Below, piece by piece: positions 1 to 10,863 of a DNA stretch of 64,000 bases. How positions within the stretch are numbered: position 1 is the stretch's first letter; every line of letters begins with the position of its first letter. The notes under the pieces were generated by a model that saw only the letters and a program-made list of their open reading frames with translations, searched no databases and was not told where the DNA came from. Position numbers and translations under genes: made by a program. This stretch comes from Ricordea florida (taxonomy: Eukaryota > Cnidaria > Anthozoa > Corallimorpharia > Ricordeidae): the NCBI GenBank assembly GCA_949710005.1, contig OX453273.1, forward strand, positions 12,031,246-12,095,245, written 5' to 3'.

Positions 1-312
1 GATTGAGTGATGAAACAACAACAATAAAAAACAATTGATTGACAAATAGTGCCTGTCTTATTTTTACCTTAAAAGGTACCACAGTAATTTCGTCAGTGGT
101 CATTTAGGATTTGGTTCTACAAGAGGTATCAATCTCCAAATTTTGACCCCCAAAAGGTATGATCAGCACCTGCATCAATTTGTCATTGGAGTAGTCCCCT
201 TCTCCCCTGGGTACTAAATGATCTCACGACAATCAGCAATATAGCCCCAAATGGAAAAAAACACCATTTTAGGGCATTTCTGCTCTAAAAGTAATTTTAT
301 GACTTGCATTAC

Positions 313-1740
313 CTGTATCAAAGCTGTAAAGATCATCAAACCATCCAAACTCTGCCTCTTCCTGTTTATCATTGTTAGCTTCAGCATTTTCTAATGGACC
401 AAATCCACCAAAGAAAAGAATTTTGGTTCCCATTGCAACACAAGACAGCTTGTCTCGTGGGCATGGAGGACTCCCTTCTCCAGTGACTTTCTGCCATTGT
501 TTAGTTTCTATAACAGAACATAAAGAGAAGAATCAAAGATTGGTACTATATAATCTATTTAGATAGCGATGGTGCAGGAAAGATCATTGCTTTTACTAAC
601 TGAGTACTGTCCACCCATTTCAATTTTGCACCCCTTGTTCATGCCCTTGCATCATTTCCTCTGGCAAGGAACAATATATGCACTACCGGTACCTTATGTG
701 ACTCTACCAAGAGTTAAAGGAATGGTGTCACCACTCTTACAGTATAATGTCCCATCTCTCAACAAAACAATGGGATAAAAGAATATGAACATCAGAATTC
801 CTAGACAAAAACAATACTACAGTGGCATGCAGAGTCTCAACTTCTTGCAAGAATAGTTAATATTAGGTTTGTTATTTCATTGAACAATTACACCCAACCC
901 CAAGGGAAATTGTATTCTATCCCTAGCCACATAAAGTAGTTTTTTTGCTGTATTTTATACCTGTGTCAAAGGAATGCAAATCATTCAGCCATCCACAATC
1001 CCTACTGAGGCCACCAAAAACATACAACTTGTTTCCAACAGCTGCCATTGCAGCAGAAGATCTTGTTTGCGGGACTTCCCCTCCTGCTAAAATTTTTCTC
1101 AACGAGTTTGATTCTGTGGACAATAACAATATCAAAAAAAGAGGACTGTCACTGTTTCCCCTTATTTTGAACTGTAACAGTCATTTACTGTCCCAGTGCT
1201 TTGGTGTGTGTGTGGAGGGAAATAATACAAGAATTTGTAACTGTGAAGGGTAGGGTCTCCAAACAATTAAGACTAAGTAGGGTAAAGGGAATGATTTCCG
1301 CACAGGTCCCTACTTCATTATGCATGCTATAGCCGTACGGTTTCGTTCTCGGCAATGTTTGCACGCGCACTTCCCAAGACAATTCAATTACAGCATGCAT
1401 AATGAAGTAGGGACCTGTGTGGAAATCTTACCAAACTGAGCACTGTCTGATATCCAGTGTATATGTTGTAGTTCAACTTTATCCTTGGTTCAAATTTTAT
1501 TTTCGTTTGTTTTCTGGTATGGGTATGTATGATAATGAGTTTGAAACAAAGGAAAATAAAATTTGAACCAAGGATAAAATTGAATTACAACATATATGCG
1601 CGCCGGATCTACAAAAGTCATGTTAAATAGACTGACATACAAGTATTTCAATTTCTGGTAATGGAGATGAGTTTCATTTATAAATCAAATAGAGAACCAC
1701 AAATTCTAGTAAATCCAAACGCTTGACACTCAAATAAAGT

Positions 1741-1786
<46 letters not shown>

Positions 1787-2036
1787 ATCCAGAGCCACAC
1801 GAGCTATATCACATACCAGCGTCAAAAACTAGTATTTCATTAGATTCTGTCACTTCGCCGACATCCGAAAGCCAACGAACACCGCCGAAAATGTAAAGTT
1901 TGTTGCCCACTGTTGCCGCGCTATGGCCATCACGACTTGGTAACTTTACGCTTAATTCCACTTTCTTCCACTCAACTTCGACATCGTTTAGAAGCCTTCT
2001 ACCATAGGTAACCGGTGCGGAAGCCTCATTCCCCAT
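313..2036 (-). CDS. Kelch-repeat protein, 5' part (gene runs off left edge)
   Basis: Three coding exons on the minus strand: 1817-2036 (start codon at 2036), 961-1113 and 313-507. Each joins in phase 1 through GT-AG introns, and a fourth donor at 312 shows that the gene continues beyond base 1. The joined protein begins MGNEASAPVTYGRR and contains successive kelch blades with the usual hydrophobic strand plus GG turn: LYIFGG, LYVFGG and ILFFGG, each followed by a W and a (F/L)xSFDT strand. Kelch blades form beta-propellers that bind protein partners. The specific partner or subfamily cannot be told from this fragment. No BTB domain precedes the blades, so it is not a KLHL-type adaptor at its N terminus. 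Introns fall at equivalent points of successive blades (after FDAG/FDTG), as expected for a repeat protein grown by exon duplication. The large first intron holds two palindromic elements. Confidence 0.85.
1293..1427. repeat. Palindromic element (MITE-like) in kelch intron
   Basis: Arms of about 36 bp are inverted: GATTTCCGCACAGGTCCC near 1293 pairs with GGGACCTGTGTGGAAATC ending at 1427. A divergent relative of the central part (TATGCATGCTATAG) occurs near 4883. Non-coding; probably a non-autonomous DNA transposon. Confidence 0.75.
1461..1597. repeat. Palindromic element (MITE-like) in kelch intron
   Basis: The left arm starts ATATGTTGTAGTTCAACTTT. The right arm ends with its inverse near 1597. 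The conserved core ATCCTTGGTTCAAATTTTAT is present on the left and inverted on the right. Non-coding fold-back sequence. Confidence 0.75.
1744..1783. repeat. (ATT)n microsatellite
   Basis: About thirteen uninterrupted ATT units in the kelch intron, just downstream of the first exon's donor site. Confidence 0.95.
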
Positions 2037-2273
2037 ATTTTAGTGTGAGTTAAGTAGAACTAAGGAGAAAAATCGGTCGAAAGGAAACGGGGAGAGCGCG
2101 TTCTTCGCAAAACTTCGAGTTTTGGCGGGAAGCATAATACCGAAAGAAGCTGGTAATAAGAGATGGACCATTTTATTTTTGATGGGGGTAGGGTAGGGGG
2201 GCTAATTAATTACAATAAAAATTCATGCACAGTAGGCCAAGAGAAAAAAGGGATAGCTGTTTGTTTAAGGGGC

Positions 2274-2345
2274 CGAGAAGAGCTTGTAAATCAAGAGCCG
2301 CAGGCGAGTGTTACAAGTTCTTCTCGTGTTCTTCCAACATCCCGC
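2274..2345. repeat. Half-palindrome related to the element at 44565-44712
   Basis: Contains GAGAAGAGCTTGTAAATC, GCCGCAGGCGAG and TTCTTCCAACATCCC in the same order as the centre of the perfect palindrome at 44565-44712. Likely a degenerate, end-truncated copy of that family. Confidence 0.6.
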
Positions 2346-2368
2346 ATGGTTTCTAACGCAGGTAAGGG

Positions 2369-2602
2369 ATGGACCATTTTATTTTTTAGGGAGGGGGGGG
2401 TTGGGAAATTTTGCTGTGTCAAGAACATTTTTCCGTTTGGGCTGTGCAAGAACTTTTTTAGCACCTTGGTCTTTTTATCACCATTTTTCCCTAGGATCAC
2501 TTTGCTTGATTTTTTTCTATACTTTTGTTGTGCAGGAATTTTTTTATTGCTAATTGCCCACTCTCCCACCCCACCTCCACTCAAAAATAAAATGGTTCAT
2601 CA
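2369..2602. mobile_element. MITE-like element with GATGGACCATTTTATTTTTT ends
   Basis: The left end (ATGGACCATTTTATTTT followed by a G run) is matched in inverse by the right end (C-rich, then CAAAAATAAAATGGTTCAT), defining terminal inverted repeats of about 35 bp. A second copy of the left end occurs at 2160-2200. The right end stops 25 bp before the ADAL start codon, so the element forms part of the promoter or 5' UTR. Confidence 0.65.
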
Positions 2603-2627
2603 ACTCAGACAAGGAGTATTTTTCAGA

Positions 2628-3156
2628 ATGGCTGACAGACTGGCAGAAACCATTCCCTTCGATTTTTTCAAGAAAATCCCGAAAATTGTGAGTAATTTAC
2701 ATGTACTTTCGCTGCCGTTCATTTTGTTTTGTCTGTAAATACTGATGAGTTTGAAAATATTGCTTTAGGAACTACATGCGCACATAAATGGCTCGATAAG
2801 CGTTGAAACTATCGAGAAACTCATTCAAAAGAAGTCATTTCAGAAAGATGGCCTCGTGCGGCAGTGGGAGACGGCGTTTAAAAAAGATGACAGGAGAACG
2901 TTGGAAGAGTGAGTGTTAACCATTAATTTTACAGTAATTCTAATTCTAATCTGCAAAAGGCATACCTATCCTTGCCGATGTGCGAAAATGCAGGTGAAGG
3001 TGTTTGGAAATACCAGTAAAGGTAACACGGTCAGTACAATATGCAGACTTCACACTGCAGGCTAGAGACTGCAGACCGGGAACAAAATGCAGACTGAGGT
3101 TCTTTTCTGTCTACATCGATCTTACACGTAATTAAATTGGCCGTTTTTATACTAGG

Positions 3157-3188
<32 letters not shown>

Positions 3189-6100
3189 AAGATTCGTAGT
3201 TCATCGGGTTATGCGTCTCTGGTATAAATCTCCACAGCCATTTTTTGGATGTCACGCAAGGCACCCCCATGAATCCGGATAATCTTGACAAACTTGACAA
3301 ACGGAGCCTGTATAACCTGCGACCATCAGTGCCTGTTGTAATCCTAAAATCATATACGTATGTTCCTTTTCCATATCAAATACTGACCAACACCAAACCG
3401 TTCCTTTATTTTGTTACATTTTCAGCATACCGACATGATTTAGTCCTACATTCAACTTTGTCATTTAAGATAACATTACTAGAAAAGGAAAGAAATGTTG
3501 AGCCACGAAGCCAAGCTTTGCTTGTACTCAAGAAAATATGCCACATCAGCAACATTTAACAATGATTTTAACCTTCTATCCACTTCACCATGGAGACCAA
3601 AAATACTAACAAGATCACCTTCCTCGACTCACTTGTAACAAGGGAACCAGACGGAAGATTATGCACCAGCGTCCACAGAAAGCCCACACACACTGACCAG
3701 TACCTAGCGTATGATTCACACCATCCACAGTGACAGTAAAATGTGGTATTGTCAAGCGTTTACATGATCAGGCTAAATGAATCATTACAAAACCATCAGG
3801 AACAACTCAGGAGAAGATACATATATCTACAGCTCTTGTTTTCAACGGCTACCCTCTAGCCGTCCTGCAGAAAGTAGCCAAAACCAAGAATTCAGCACCA
3901 CTGAGAGAAGCACCAGAATTCAAGTCCACTGCTGTACTGCTACCATGCATCAAAGGAGTTTCGGAAACTCTCTGCCGCAACCTACAATAACAAGGAATAC
4001 TTACTGTCTTCAAGTCCAACTAGTCAGACCAAAAGATCCTGCAGACCCAAAGAAACAAGATGGTGTAGTTTACAGGATACCGTGCAAATGTGGTAAAGTT
4101 TACATTGGAGAAACAGACCAACCCATGCATGAGAGAATTAAAGAACACACCAGAGATATACGCTTAGCACGCACTCAGAGCTCTGCAGTTTTGGAACTTG
4201 TCAACGAGACTGGACACAGTCCACCGTGGGAAGATGTGAAGTTTATACAAGAAAGGTAAAGGAGGCAATCCACATAAGACTTAAACCTAACCATATCAAC
4301 AGGGATAATGGAATCGAAATATACTAAATCGAAAGGAAACTTCAAAACAAGCGCACAGGAAGCCAGCAGATGCCAGAGGAAAACATGGTGAACAGAAACA
4401 ATGGTCGAATCGAAATGCACCAATCACAGCAGACCAAGGTGATATGTAATGCTGCACTGGGAACAGTCGACCCCATCACCTGAAGAAGACAAGCAGTAAG
4501 CAGTCGAAAATGTCGCAACCACCACCCAAGTGACTCCGTCAAGATGTTCACCTTACCACTTAGTTTAATATTACATTTTCGAAAATGGACCAGGAACTGG
4601 CATTTCCAAAGAATGCAAATTGTCATAGAAGGTGACCACAGAAAGGCAATTACGTGAAAATAGGTAAGTCATACAATGTACTTATGTTTAAGATCGATTT
4701 AGACAGAAAAGAACCTCAGTCTGCAGTTGGCACCTGGTCTGCAGTCTGCAGTTTCCCTGGGTGCTAGAGGTTATTTTTTTGCTTGGCCCGTCTCTTGCCT
4801 TCTATTTTGGCTTTAACAGTCTGCATTTGTACTGACCGACTAGTAACAAGGGCTAGGTTTACATATCAGCCCATATTTCAGTATGCATGCTATAGCTGTA
4901 CTGTTTGTTTTTTTTGGAAAACAAGAAATGTTTGCACATGCATTGCCCTATACATTACAGCAAAAGTATGCATGGACTATGAAGCTAAAGAAGTGGTTAT
5001 TCGGAAATCCAGCCGATGTAAGTGTGCAAAAAGGAGAGTCCCAGTACCGGTTAAGTGTCACTTAATAGAAATTGCACATGATGGCGACCTTTTTAAGAGC
5101 TTTTTTTGAAAGTGCTTCCATGACTTTAAGTTTGGAAAAAAGTTCCAGTCTCTTCTTGGCAGACAAACATAAACACTGTGAGTTTCCAAACCGTTCAGTA
5201 TAAGCTAGAAAACTGTCAGTTGAACTGTGTTACATTAACTTTGTATGCCTGGGTGTGTTGGTGTGTCTTGTTTACAGTGCCGTAGACACGCGGTATTGTG
5301 CACCACAGTTCGCCAGGTAAACCAGAGTGAAGCATAAGAAGGGCAAGGAGATTTCCATCTGATGAAAACTAAGAGAAATTGAAATCATCTCCTCTGAAAA
5401 GGCTACAAATCTTAAAAAAGCTAAAGAAAAACAAATTAAACCTCAACAATTGTGACTGACATTTGAAATTGCCACTCGGTAAACTCCTAGGAAAAAAAAA
5501 ACTTATGACAAAAACTCCAGCTTTTCCTTGAGCTCCCAACATGCTGATGATCAAACTCCTAAAGAAAAACTAAGAAACGTGCTACAGAAGGAGACTATAT
5601 TTTGTGCCCATGACATAAAGGAAACAAAAATAAGAAATCTTTATGTGGTCAGCTGAAAAGTGGATACGGAGTGATCATAAGTCTGATAGTTTTTGTTTGT
5701 AAGAACATATAGTACCTTGTTACTGTTTAGGTTAAGTGCAATACCCGTAATGTTTAGTCAGTTATCACTTTAAACATATATGACAGAGTTGCTAACTTTT
5801 ATATAATTGCTGTTGACCATATGCAGGTGTTTTTTAATGTTCGACGTAATTTACAGGCTTGTTGACGATGTAGAGACAGTGACTCTGGTATGTGGATTTT
5901 GTTTTGGCCCAACCAGATATGGCATACTCAATTAAAATTGAACATTCAAATTGGGCTATGTTTTCTGTAAGAGTTGCAATGAGAGTACCCCGTATGTTGC
6001 TCATTATTTAGGTAACTAGAAGTGTCATAGAAGAATTTGCACAGGACAATGTAAAATACTTGGAGTTAAGGAGTACCCCAAGGGCAAACCCTGAAACAGG

Positions 6101-9100
6101 TTTGTAAGGTTTCACTTTTTCTCCAAGAAAAATCAAACCTTATTTTAAGAGAATAAAGTAGAAGGAAAGTTAAATGATTTATGATTACATGCAAAGCAAT
6201 AGGTTATTAGTTACAACCGTAGGATTTTTAATGGAATTTTAACCAGATAACATGGTACGTTTGGCACTGCGGTACTGTACCACCACTACACTGTAGGCTT
6301 GAGAGTTTTTGATTTCAGGTCTTTTGAAGGGTCAAAGTGTGCCTTGGATTCTTCTCAATACTCCACAGGCAGTACCTTTTTATGGGTGATTAGGTCTTTG
6401 TTGTTGTGCAGGGTCTTTCTGTAGGACATCATCATTTTGGCCTGATTCCTTATTAAAGTTGCATGTCTATGGTAATCTGATCTATCTTTCCCTTGTAAGG
6501 GGGAAAAACTAATATCATTCCTTTATGGTGAATGTGTTCTTTGGTCAAGAAATATGATTAAGGCAGTGTAGTACGTATCATTCAAATTTGCATTGAATAG
6601 CCAGTCCTTTCATCAGTGATACACAGTTCTGGACTCCAACCTCATTAATTATTATAATGGACAGTGAAGTTGAAATTTTGTAGTTTCGAAGCACTGCTCT
6701 TTGTCTCATGACAGGGATGACCAAGAAATCTTACATAGAAGCAGTTTTATTAGGAATTGAGGAAGCCAAACAGACAGCACCTGACATCATTGTGAGGTAA
6801 GGAAAAGTTAGAACTCAGGACAGGATTTTACTCATGTAAAATATGGAGTTTGACATTCTAAAATCTTTAACAGAAGTTGGCAAATGGTACAAAAGATTTG
6901 TCTCCCCACCCCCAAGAACACAAAACACCTTTTCCAGGAGACATTTTGTGATAGCATCTTGCTAAATAAAGGTCTTTATAAAAACACTCTAAACAACAAA
7001 TGTGTTAATAGTTACAATAATATAAATTAAGTCATACAGTCAACAACCAACTAATGACTAACTAACTAACCAACAAACTGACTAAAGAACAAGCATCTAA
7101 GTTCTCTTGAAGTGCTCAGTTCTGACAAACAGGATGATATAGTTATGACGCCTCTTACGTAACATAACCATAGTTCATTCCGGTGCGTGAAGGTCATCTT
7201 AAGCTATTGGTGATCTTGTCCCATAATTTCTTATCTTTCAGGGCAATAAAATTTTCAATGAAAAAGTATTCTTTACAGTAACCAAGCTTAAAAGCTCTTT
7301 TGAACAGTACTTATGATAATAATTTATGTGCAACCCCATACTTCCAAAGCATATGTAAATATAGGCAAAATAAGACTAATTTAATGGCTGTAACTTTGCA
7401 AGAGGACAGTGAACTAAGGTTATCAATAATACACTGCAATATTGGAGAATTAGAAATGGATCCAAAAACATAAGAAACTGCAGTGATAACTGCATCATAT
7501 TTTTCACAAATATCTAAAGACTGCAAACTGTTTGGTCTACAATGTTGTTGCATGTATATACAGTACTTATTCAGAGGGTAAACATACTGTAAAGTTGCAT
7601 CATTGCAATCCCAGGGCTAAAAATTCCCAGTTGAATTTCCTTAGTTTTAGATACCAATAATAATTTGTTAAGATTGAATACTGTATTGCATAAGTGTTGT
7701 CAAGAGTGGGGCAAGTGTGGACATTCAATCTTTTGTCACTGATAAAATATATCATTTGTGCTGCTGATCTCAAAAGGTGTATTTTTTATCAAGGACATTG
7801 ATCATTTGTGTTCTGCCTGTTTGGCCTTGGTAAAAATATAGTATTAATTTGAGAAGTGCCAAAGAAGCAAATTACTGCATAGAAAGTGCTTTGTATTGTT
7901 TCTTGCTTTGCTCAGTTGTTTGTCTTCCAATACTTATGAATAAAACTTGCATGCATATATTTGCCATGAGGCACTGTAATCTCCTTCTAGTTTATAAGAT
8001 ATTGTCTGCTTTAATATATCAAAGGTTTTTGCTGGCTATAAATCGGAAGTACAGTGTGGATGATGCATTAGATACTGTTCAACTGGCTGCACATTATAAA
8101 GATTCAACAGCTGGGACTGTGATAGGAATAGACTTGAGTGGCGATCCTGCGGTTTGTTATTTTTGATTATTTTTCTAACCACAGGGCATTGTATATATGG
8201 TTTATTTTAAATATAATAAAATCATTGGTATAATTCCTTTAATACACAAGCATATAAATGTGATCAAAGCCGCCATTGCCCTGCTGCAAGCATAGATGGC
8301 TGCTCAGGCGCAGCTTGTAGAGTGTCGCACCAGTAGTCATGAGTTCATAGGCTTGTGGGAAGGTGGAAGATGTGTCTCCCAACTGGGAGAATGCAGACCA
8401 GTTGTCTGTTTACAAGTGTGGTAGAGGATCTGAAACTAGGGATTACTGTATTCCTTATATCCAGGTACAGTGTAGTGGTCAGGGCAGGAATTGAACTTAG
8501 GACCATGACCAGATTACAAGTCAGGTGCCCTAACCACTTGGCCACGTTGTCTCCCTTCAAATTTACTGTATCTCCTGTTTAAATTAGGCAACAATCAAAT
8601 AAACAAAATTATATAAATAAAATTATCATACCCGTGCCTGGTTTCAAGGCTGTGCTTCAGGGGCAAAATTGTTGTGTATATTGTATCTCTTACACTGAGT
8701 TATAACATTATTGCTGTTATATCTCCTTTTTCTACCAGGCAAAGCGTTCACACGATTTCATACCAGGATTAAAGTTAGCTCAGGAAAAAGGACTTGAACT
8801 TGCTTTACACATTGCTGAGGTTAAAGTCATGTTTTTCTCGTTGTAACTTCTTAAGATTGAATTTGAGATCTTTAAATAAGATTCCTATTGGAGGTTCATA
8901 TGCATAAATTTGTGTAGGGGTGGGGGGGGGGGACGATGAGGAGAATATTTAGGTCAGAACTTACCTGATTGCAAGTCCAAAGTCCAAAAGACCCACTGTT
9001 TGTATAACCTGAAACTAACCTGCTTCATTCAGAGTTTTCCAGGCAATTCTTCTCTACTCAAAGTACTTGCAGAAGTGGATTTGTTTTACATTCCTTGATT

Positions 9101-10738
9101 TCCCAAAATTAATAATGTTCTTCTCAATAACGAATAGTTATCCCTATCCAACAAGCAATGTTTGTCGTAATGTTTTGAAAGCTAGGTCCCTGACGTAGAA
9201 GAAGCAAGAGTATTATTGGACATTATTCCAGGCAGGATAGGTCATGGAACTTGTATACACCCAGAAGGAGGAGGTTCACTGAAACTTGTTGATATTGTAG
9301 AAAGACATTCCATTCCACTAGGCAAGTATTTTGTATAAAATATATGCATTATTGACCAAGGAAGGGGTCAAGATGGCTGCACACCGGCCAAGTTTTTTTA
9401 GCATTTTTGTTGACAGAGACGTGGTTGAGGTCAAGAAAACCGCAACTGAAAAAAAGCTAGACAATGGCACGTGACAAGTCAAAGCTTTCATGAAATTATG
9501 ACCATGAAATTCCAACAGAATGCTTATCCTTCAAACTTGGAACATGTACCCGGTATATAGGAGGTGAAAATCAGATGAAGAAGGTGAACACCCCTCTAAA
9601 AGGGCCTCAACAGACAGGTCAGAGGACAAGGCAAAACAATGAAATTCATAGAAAATAGCATTTGCCTATCAGACAGAACTAATTTGACTACCTACAGCTG
9701 AAGCATTTTATTTGTCAGGGCTTGAACTTAGTTATATACATGCAGCTTCCATTGTTAAATATCAGGTTTAACCCTTTACGTCCCGAGGGTCTCCCTGTGA
9801 TGAGTAAAATCGTCTGCCGTTAGCCAGAGTAAATTCTATAAAGACGCTATTGAGGCTTAAAAGGTTAAGGGAAAAAGTATCAAATGTTGACTATTGTTTT
9901 CACCTGACAGAGCTCTGTTTGACTTCGAATGTGAAGACCAAGACTGTCCCATCATTTGCAGATCATCACATGAGTTACTGGTACAATAAAGGCCATCCCT
10001 GTATTGTCTGTGTAAGTACAGTTTTACTGTGCAGAACTGTTCACCGTAAAGAACACTTTTTAATTGATAAAGGAACAGCATTTCACCAACAGTTAAAAAT
10101 CTTTAATTCCTCTGTTTTTGAGAACAATCCTTAATAGCTCTTAGAGTATTAAGATGAGTCAACCCTTCTCTGCATCTGTTGTTTTACAGGGGTAATATGA
10201 GCTTCTGGTTCTTCGCTATTAAAAATGGCAATAAAGCATCACTTTTTGTGTTGTTTTTTAATTGGTACCTTTTGGTGGTAAATATTCTGTTAAGCCACAC
10301 CTATCAAACAAGACTTTGCTACCTTTTGGAGTGTTTTTCAAGCATTTCCGCAAGCACTCTGTCATATAATTTTACAGGAGTCTCCCTCCTTTCCTATAAA
10401 TTGGCAGTTAAAAGAGATGTGGAAGTCTGTATGTATTTGACAAGGCCACCCCTCCCCCTTTCATTAGTTTAAAAAATAAATTATTTTTTAATTACAGTAT
10501 CATTTACATCTATATTACCCCTTTTTTGTTTCATACACAGACTGATGATAAAGGTGTGTTCTCTACAACTTTATCGGAGGAATACTCCATTATGGCTAAA
10601 ACATTTGACTTGACTGAAGAACAAGTTTGGGAATTATCATACCAGAGTATCAATTACATATTTTCTGGTGAAAGCGTCAAAGATTATTTGAGAAAGATAT
10701 GGCTAAAGGAGAAACAGAATATCTTGTGTGTCAAATAA
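2628..10738 (+). CDS. ADAL: Adenosine deaminase-like protein (N6-modified AMP deaminase family)
   Basis: Ten exons: 2628-2687, 2769-2908, 5827-5887, 6012-6099, 6715-6796, 8025-8151, 8739-8819, 9186-9321, 9911-10011, 10541-10738. They join in frame to 357 residues, the usual ADAL length. Metal and catalytic motifs are present: HAH in ELHAHING (about residues 22-29), the later His and Glu of ALHIAE, the His of RIGHGT, and the DD of TDDKGVF. LELCLTSNVKT is the conserved strand preceding the last metal ligand. Family members (ADAL/MAPDA) remove the amino group from N6-methyl-AMP and related nucleotides to give IMP in the cytosol; that activity is inferred from the family. All introns are GT-AG except intron 8 (9322-9910), which begins GCAAGT. 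The start was chosen because it begins the exon reading into the HAH motif. Intron 2 contains a Penelope remnant. Confidence 0.93.
3577..4640 (+). mobile_element. Penelope-like retroelement remnant (RT end plus GIY-YIG endonuclease)
   Basis: Near 3591 the frame reads ITFLDSLVTREPDGRL and then HRKPTHTDQYLAY, the C-terminal end of a Penelope-type reverse transcriptase. At 4057-4140 another frame reads GVVYRIPCKCGKVYIGE, the GIY-YIG endonuclease start with its Cys motif. Stops and frame changes between them show that the copy is dead. It lies in ADAL intron 2, in the gene's orientation. The flanks carry an inverted repeat: about 3090-3125 (AGACTGAGGTTCTTTTCTGT) and 4690-4740 (inverse). Confidence 0.85.
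8290..8556 (-). mobile_element. tRNA-derived SINE in ADAL intron 6
   Basis: Read on the minus strand from 8556, the sequence has an A-box-like GTGGCCAAGTGGTTAGGGCA, a CTTGTAA anticodon-loop-like segment and a B-box-like AGTTCAATTCC. No matching acceptor stem closes it, so this is a SINE head and not a tRNA gene. The tail extends to about 8290. Confidence 0.7.
9772..9863. mobile_element. Short TTAA-flanked MITE (CCCTTT ends)
   Basis: The 92-bp core begins CCCTTTACGTCCC directly after TTAA (9768-9771). It ends just before TTAA (9864-9867) with a degenerate inverse of the CCCTTT terminus. Same family as 37656-37796, 42262-42454 and 44340-44543. It lies 44 bp upstream of an ADAL splice acceptor. 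Confidence 0.55.
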
Positions 10739-10739
10739 A
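10734..10739 (+). terminator. Poly(A) signal overlapping the ADAL stop codon
   Basis: AATAAA overlaps the TAA stop (10736-10738). Only 125 bp separate the stop from the next start codon, so the ADAL 3' UTR is probably very short. Confidence 0.5.
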
Positions 10740-10863
10740 AATGTTTAGAATGATCGTTTTCCTTGCGACATTTCGTGTTGTTCGAATATGTAATATCAGT
10801 TAGTATTTCGTGTTCCGCTGAACGTAGTGATCGCATTCTGCCATACCGTCGTTACTACTCAAA

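Larger units (their letters stand above)
2037..2627. promoter_or_regulatory. Shared intergenic region between divergent kelch and ADAL genes
   Basis: The kelch start codon (2036, minus) and the ADAL start codon (2628, plus) face away from each other with 591 bp between them, so a bidirectional promoter is likely. No TATA box was identified with confidence. The stretch 2163-2602 is largely mobile-element sequence, so the original promoter probably lies mainly in 2037-2160. A possible splice acceptor (TTTTTCAG) lies immediately before the ADAL ATG, so a 5' UTR exon may exist upstream. Confidence 0.4.
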
